7,374 nucleotides of DNA from an uncultured Chthonomonas sp. (GTDB lineage: Bacteria; Armatimonadota; Chthonomonadetes; Chthonomonadales; CAJBBX01): the NCBI GenBank assembly GCA_903886985.1, contig CAISOI010000845.1, positions 1 through 7,374 on the forward strand, read 5' to 3'. The notes beneath the pieces are model-generated. The model was not told the origin of the DNA. It did not search any database and saw only the letters and a program-made list of their open reading frames with translations. A program made the translations under genes and the position numbers. Positions 6,204-7,374 of this stretch are shown piece by piece; the first letter of the stretch is position 1; the number at the start of each line of letters is the position of its first letter.

Positions 6204-6789
6204 ATCTGCCGATCCCCAGTCCATCTGCTACACGATTAATATAGTTAAACCACGATGCAATCAGGTTGATCTGTAAGATAGCAGTATCATCAAACCCCAC
6301 TTCCCGTAACGCATCAACATCTTCTCTTTGCACACGTGCAGGATGGCGCGTTAGCTTGTCCACATAGTCGAGCATGACGCGATCGCAATGAGCTAATTCG
6401 GCTGTTTTGTAATCCTTCTTGACACTCTCTGAAAGCGACTCATCCAGAGTCGCCCGCCTCAAAAACTCGGCGTGGCTCTCCACTCAGTAAAAGCAGCTAT
6501 TTGCAGAGGATACTGTCGCTGCAATCATCTCATGTTGGCTGCGACTCAGGGGTAAATCAGGAGAAAGCAGTACTCCGAAAGTCGAAAAAGCGTGCTTGAG
6601 CGCCAGCGGAATAAGACTGTGGCTCATCACGATGCTTGCTCCCGCTTCGTGAACGTCGGCAAGAGACTCGACCGGAATTTTGTATTCGTCCGGATACAGC
6701 GAACCCTGAGAGCGAAGTGCATCTATCAATTCCGGTCCCGCCTCGGCAGGGGGAATTACCGTTATCCACGGACCTGTTTTATTCTCCAT
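6202..6789 (-). CDS. AhpD-like (CMD-family) peroxidase-related selenoprotein with in-frame TGA
   Basis: This is one 195-residue gene read through a TGA at codon 102. Under the standard code it looks like a 101-residue and a 93-residue ORF, but both are in the same frame with nothing between them, and together they match the peroxidase-related branch of the AhpD/carboxymuconolactone decarboxylase family. The N-terminal half ends LSRSQHEMIAATVSSANSCFY. After the TGA it resumes VESHAEFLRRATLD, and it ends with a family-typical FNYINRVADGLG-like tail. The active site is E87-x11-C99-x2-U102-x3-H106, identical in spacing to the E-x11-CxxC-x3-H relay of AhpD. The TGA replaces the cysteine nearest the histidine. 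The family reduces peroxides or serves as a thiol oxidoreductase, usually in the cytoplasm. No signal peptide is present. ATG 6789 is the only start after an in-frame TAA and has no Shine-Dalgarno sequence. A point-mutated pseudogene is the main alternative. Confidence 0.85.
6435..6453 (-). promoter_or_regulatory. Candidate SECIS stem-loop B (7-bp perfect stem)
   Basis: On the minus strand, GCGACUC pairs perfectly with GAGUCGC around the loop UGGAU. Two G-U pairs can extend the stem to 6433-6455. The loop begins 37 bases after the TGA and has a G in its second position. Bacterial SECIS elements lie inside the coding region just 3' of the UGA and carry a G early in the apical loop. This distance is near the far end of what is usual. 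Confidence 0.45.
6455..6472 (-). promoter_or_regulatory. Candidate SECIS stem-loop A (close to the TGA)
   Basis: On the minus strand, CGCC and GGCG form a 4-bp stem around the loop GAGUUUUUGA, which begins with G. The stem starts 11 bases and the loop 15 bases after the TGA, close to the geometry of the E. coli fdhF element. The stem is shorter than that of the hairpin just downstream. Confidence 0.4.
6484..6486 (-). other. Putative selenocysteine codon (TGA) in CxxU active site
   Basis: The minus strand reads TGC TTT TAC TGA GTG GAG AG, i.e. C-F-Y-U-V-E. In relatives the position after C-x-x is the second redox cysteine. It is the only in-frame TGA among more than 2,000 codons in the window's genes. 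Confidence 0.8.
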
Positions 6790-6795
6790 AGGGGG

Positions 6796-6825
6796 ATTAT
6801 GCCCACTCCCTGATTATTGAGTCAA
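6796..6825 (-). promoter_or_regulatory. Promoter of the selenoprotein gene, probably giving a leaderless mRNA
   Basis: On the minus strand, TTGACT (6825-6820) and CATAAT (6801-6796) are separated by 18 bases; each hexamer differs from consensus at one position. Six bases, CCCCCT, separate the -10 box from ATG 6789, so transcription would start at or next to the A of the start codon. No ribosome binding site stands at a normal distance before the ATG, which agrees with leaderless initiation. Confidence 0.55.
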
Positions 6826-6827
6826 TA
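6815..6827. repeat. 13-bp palindrome over the -35 box (candidate operator)
   Basis: TATTGA-G-TCAATA is a perfect inverted repeat with a central G. It covers the -35 hexamer of the selenoprotein promoter, where a bound dimer would block RNA polymerase. The divergent TetR-family protein is one candidate binder, though the sequence differs from the GACAA repeats near that gene. Confidence 0.4.
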
Positions 6828-6850
6828 CCACCTCAGAAGCCGCCACAACA

Positions 6851-6877
6851 AAGTAGAAACCGGCAACGCTTCTACTT
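6851..6877. repeat. 8-bp inverted repeat with 11-bp spacer
   Basis: AAGTAGAA (6851-6858) and TTCTACTT (6870-6877) are perfect inverted arms. The repeat lies in the divergent region, upstream of both genes. It lacks a clear U tract on either side, so a regulator-binding site is more likely than a terminator. Confidence 0.4.
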
Positions 6878-7031
6878 ACAGGTTCGCCATGCCACCAGCA
6901 ACTTTCTCGTACCGACAAATTAAGTCAAATTGAAGCCGCGCGACAATTGTAACTTTGAAACCAGCGCCATTGATTCGAATGCATGGCTAATCCAACTCGC
7001 TATTTGGGAACTTATGGAACATAATCACGTA

Positions 7032-7062
7032 AGACAAAGTACTGATTTTGTCTAATTGACAA
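7032..7062. repeat. Overlapping inverted repeats just upstream of the TetR-family gene (candidate operator)
   Basis: AGACAAA (7032-7038) and TTTGTCT (7047-7053) form a perfect 7-bp inverted repeat with an 8-bp spacer. The right arm is shared with a second inverted repeat, TTGTC (7048-7052) facing GACAA (7058-7062). The cluster ends two bases before the ribosome binding site of the TetR-family gene, a usual place for an autoregulatory operator. Two more GACAA copies lie at 6914-6918 and 6942-6946. Confidence 0.45.
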
Positions 7063-7064
7063 CT

Positions 7065-7068
7065 GGAG
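7065..7068 (+). promoter_or_regulatory. Ribosome binding site that supports a TTG start
   Basis: GGAG lies six bases before TTG 7075, which favours this rare start over the in-frame GTG 7096 and ATG 7117. The ATG would cut into the first helix of the DNA-binding domain. Confidence 0.7.
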
Positions 7069-7074
7069 AAGTTC

Positions 7075-7374
7075 TTGACGGAAGTCTCACACAAAGTGGA
7101 TACGCGTGAAGCGGTAATGGATTCTGCAGATCGACTTTTTGCCCGGTATGGGTACAAAAAGACGACCGTGGAAGACATCGCATGCGATATTCACATAAGT
7201 CGCGCGACGCTATATCTTCATTTCCATTCCAAAGAAGAAATAGCTCTCTGTTGGATTGGGCGATTTAATGAGTCCCTCCAACACGAACTTATGGAGATCA
7301 GCCACGGGGCAGGCACTCCAGAAGAAAAGCTGCGAAAAATGCTCGTGACGCGGGTCATGAATGTGTTTAATCAC
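7075..7374 (+). CDS. TetR/AcrR-family transcriptional regulator, 3' end missing
   Basis: The frame is open from TTG 7075 to the window edge, with an in-frame TGA at 7057 upstream, so 100 residues of a protein usually near 200 are visible. Residues 12-50 form the TetR-type DNA-binding domain: helix 1 around AVMDSADRLFARYGY, helix 2 TTVEDIACDI (30-39), and the recognition helix ISRATLYLHF (41-50), followed by the typical HSKEEI turn. The rest (51-100) is the start of the ligand-binding and dimer domain, whose sequence does not reveal an inducer. TetR proteins are mostly repressors released by a small ligand. The gene is divergent from the selenoprotein gene, 285 bp away. GACAA inverted repeats lie in front of it, so autoregulation and control of its neighbour are likely but inferred. 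Confidence 0.9.
   Translation, partial: MTEVSHKVDTREAVMDSADRLFARYGYKKTTVEDIACDIHISRATLYLHFHSKEEIALCWIGRFNESLQHELMEISHGAGTPEEKLRKMLVTRVMNVFNH

Noticed and set aside
6202..6483. A separate 93-residue gene starting at GTG 6483
   Set aside because: It starts immediately after the TGA, has no ribosome binding site, and is only the C-terminal half of the family domain in the same frame as the upstream half.
6484..6486. TGA read as Trp or Gly under an alternative genetic code
   Set aside because: No other in-frame TGA occurs in about 2,000 codons of the neighbouring genes, and neither Trp nor Gly would fit a CxxC position.
6202..6789. Pseudogene with a simple nonsense mutation
   Set aside because: Not fully excluded, but the stop falls on the catalytic cysteine codon, both halves are intact in one frame, a promoter is present, and SECIS-like hairpins follow.
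7056..7061. Perfect TTGACA as a -35 box for the TetR-family gene
   Set aside because: The matching -10 position falls inside the coding region and shows no TATAAT-like sequence. The hexamer is better explained as part of the GACAA repeats.
1..7374. tRNA, rRNA, CRISPR array, insertion sequence or attachment site
   Set aside because: No cloverleaf, spaced direct repeats, transposase motifs or flanking duplications were seen on either strand.

Overview
The window is bacterial chromosome with five protein genes, one leader-type small ORF and a TetR-family gene cut by the right edge. The cell-division translocase FtsK is the only housekeeping gene. The other genes are exported repeat proteins (a TolB/PD40-type propeller and a HEAT-repeat protein), a small exported protein, and an AhpD-type peroxidase-related enzyme next to its probable regulator. 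Nothing fixes the phylum. The mix of exported PD40 and HEAT proteins with moderate GC would suit an environmental lineage such as Armatimonadota, Planctomycetota or Acidobacteriota, but that is a guess.

Layout. Positions 2-1252 (+) hold the 3' part of a beta-propeller gene that runs off the left edge. It converges on a small exported-protein gene at 1302-1862 (-), whose likely terminator lies inside the 3' end of the propeller gene. Positions 1863-2245 are a divergent region with a promoter, a 12-bp palindrome, a 32-codon ORF with a near-ideal ribosome binding site, and a GC-rich hairpin. Positions 2246-3700 (+) encode an exported HEAT-repeat protein. A textbook extended -10 promoter at 3743-3771 then drives ftsK (3818-6145), which ends in tandem stops and an intrinsic terminator.

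The main discovery is at 6202-6789 (-). What looks like two adjacent short ORFs is one 195-codon AhpD/carboxymuconolactone-decarboxylase-type gene, interrupted by a single in-frame TGA exactly at the second catalytic cysteine. The active site reads E87-x11-C99-x2-U102-x3-H106, the same spacing as the AhpD proton-relay motif. Two stem-loops follow the TGA at distances compatible with a bacterial SECIS element. The gene is therefore best read as a selenoprotein with a CxxU redox centre. More than 2,000 other codons in the window contain no in-frame TGA, so genome-wide recoding of TGA is unlikely.

The selenoprotein gene has no Shine-Dalgarno sequence, and its best promoter would start transcription at the A of the ATG, so the mRNA may be leaderless. 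A 13-bp palindrome covers its -35 box. It is transcribed divergently from a TetR-family gene that starts with TTG at 7075 behind a good ribosome binding site. The 285 bp between them carry several inverted repeats and five copies of GACAA/TTGTC. I infer a small regulated module in which a TetR-type repressor controls a selenium-dependent thiol peroxidase or reductase.
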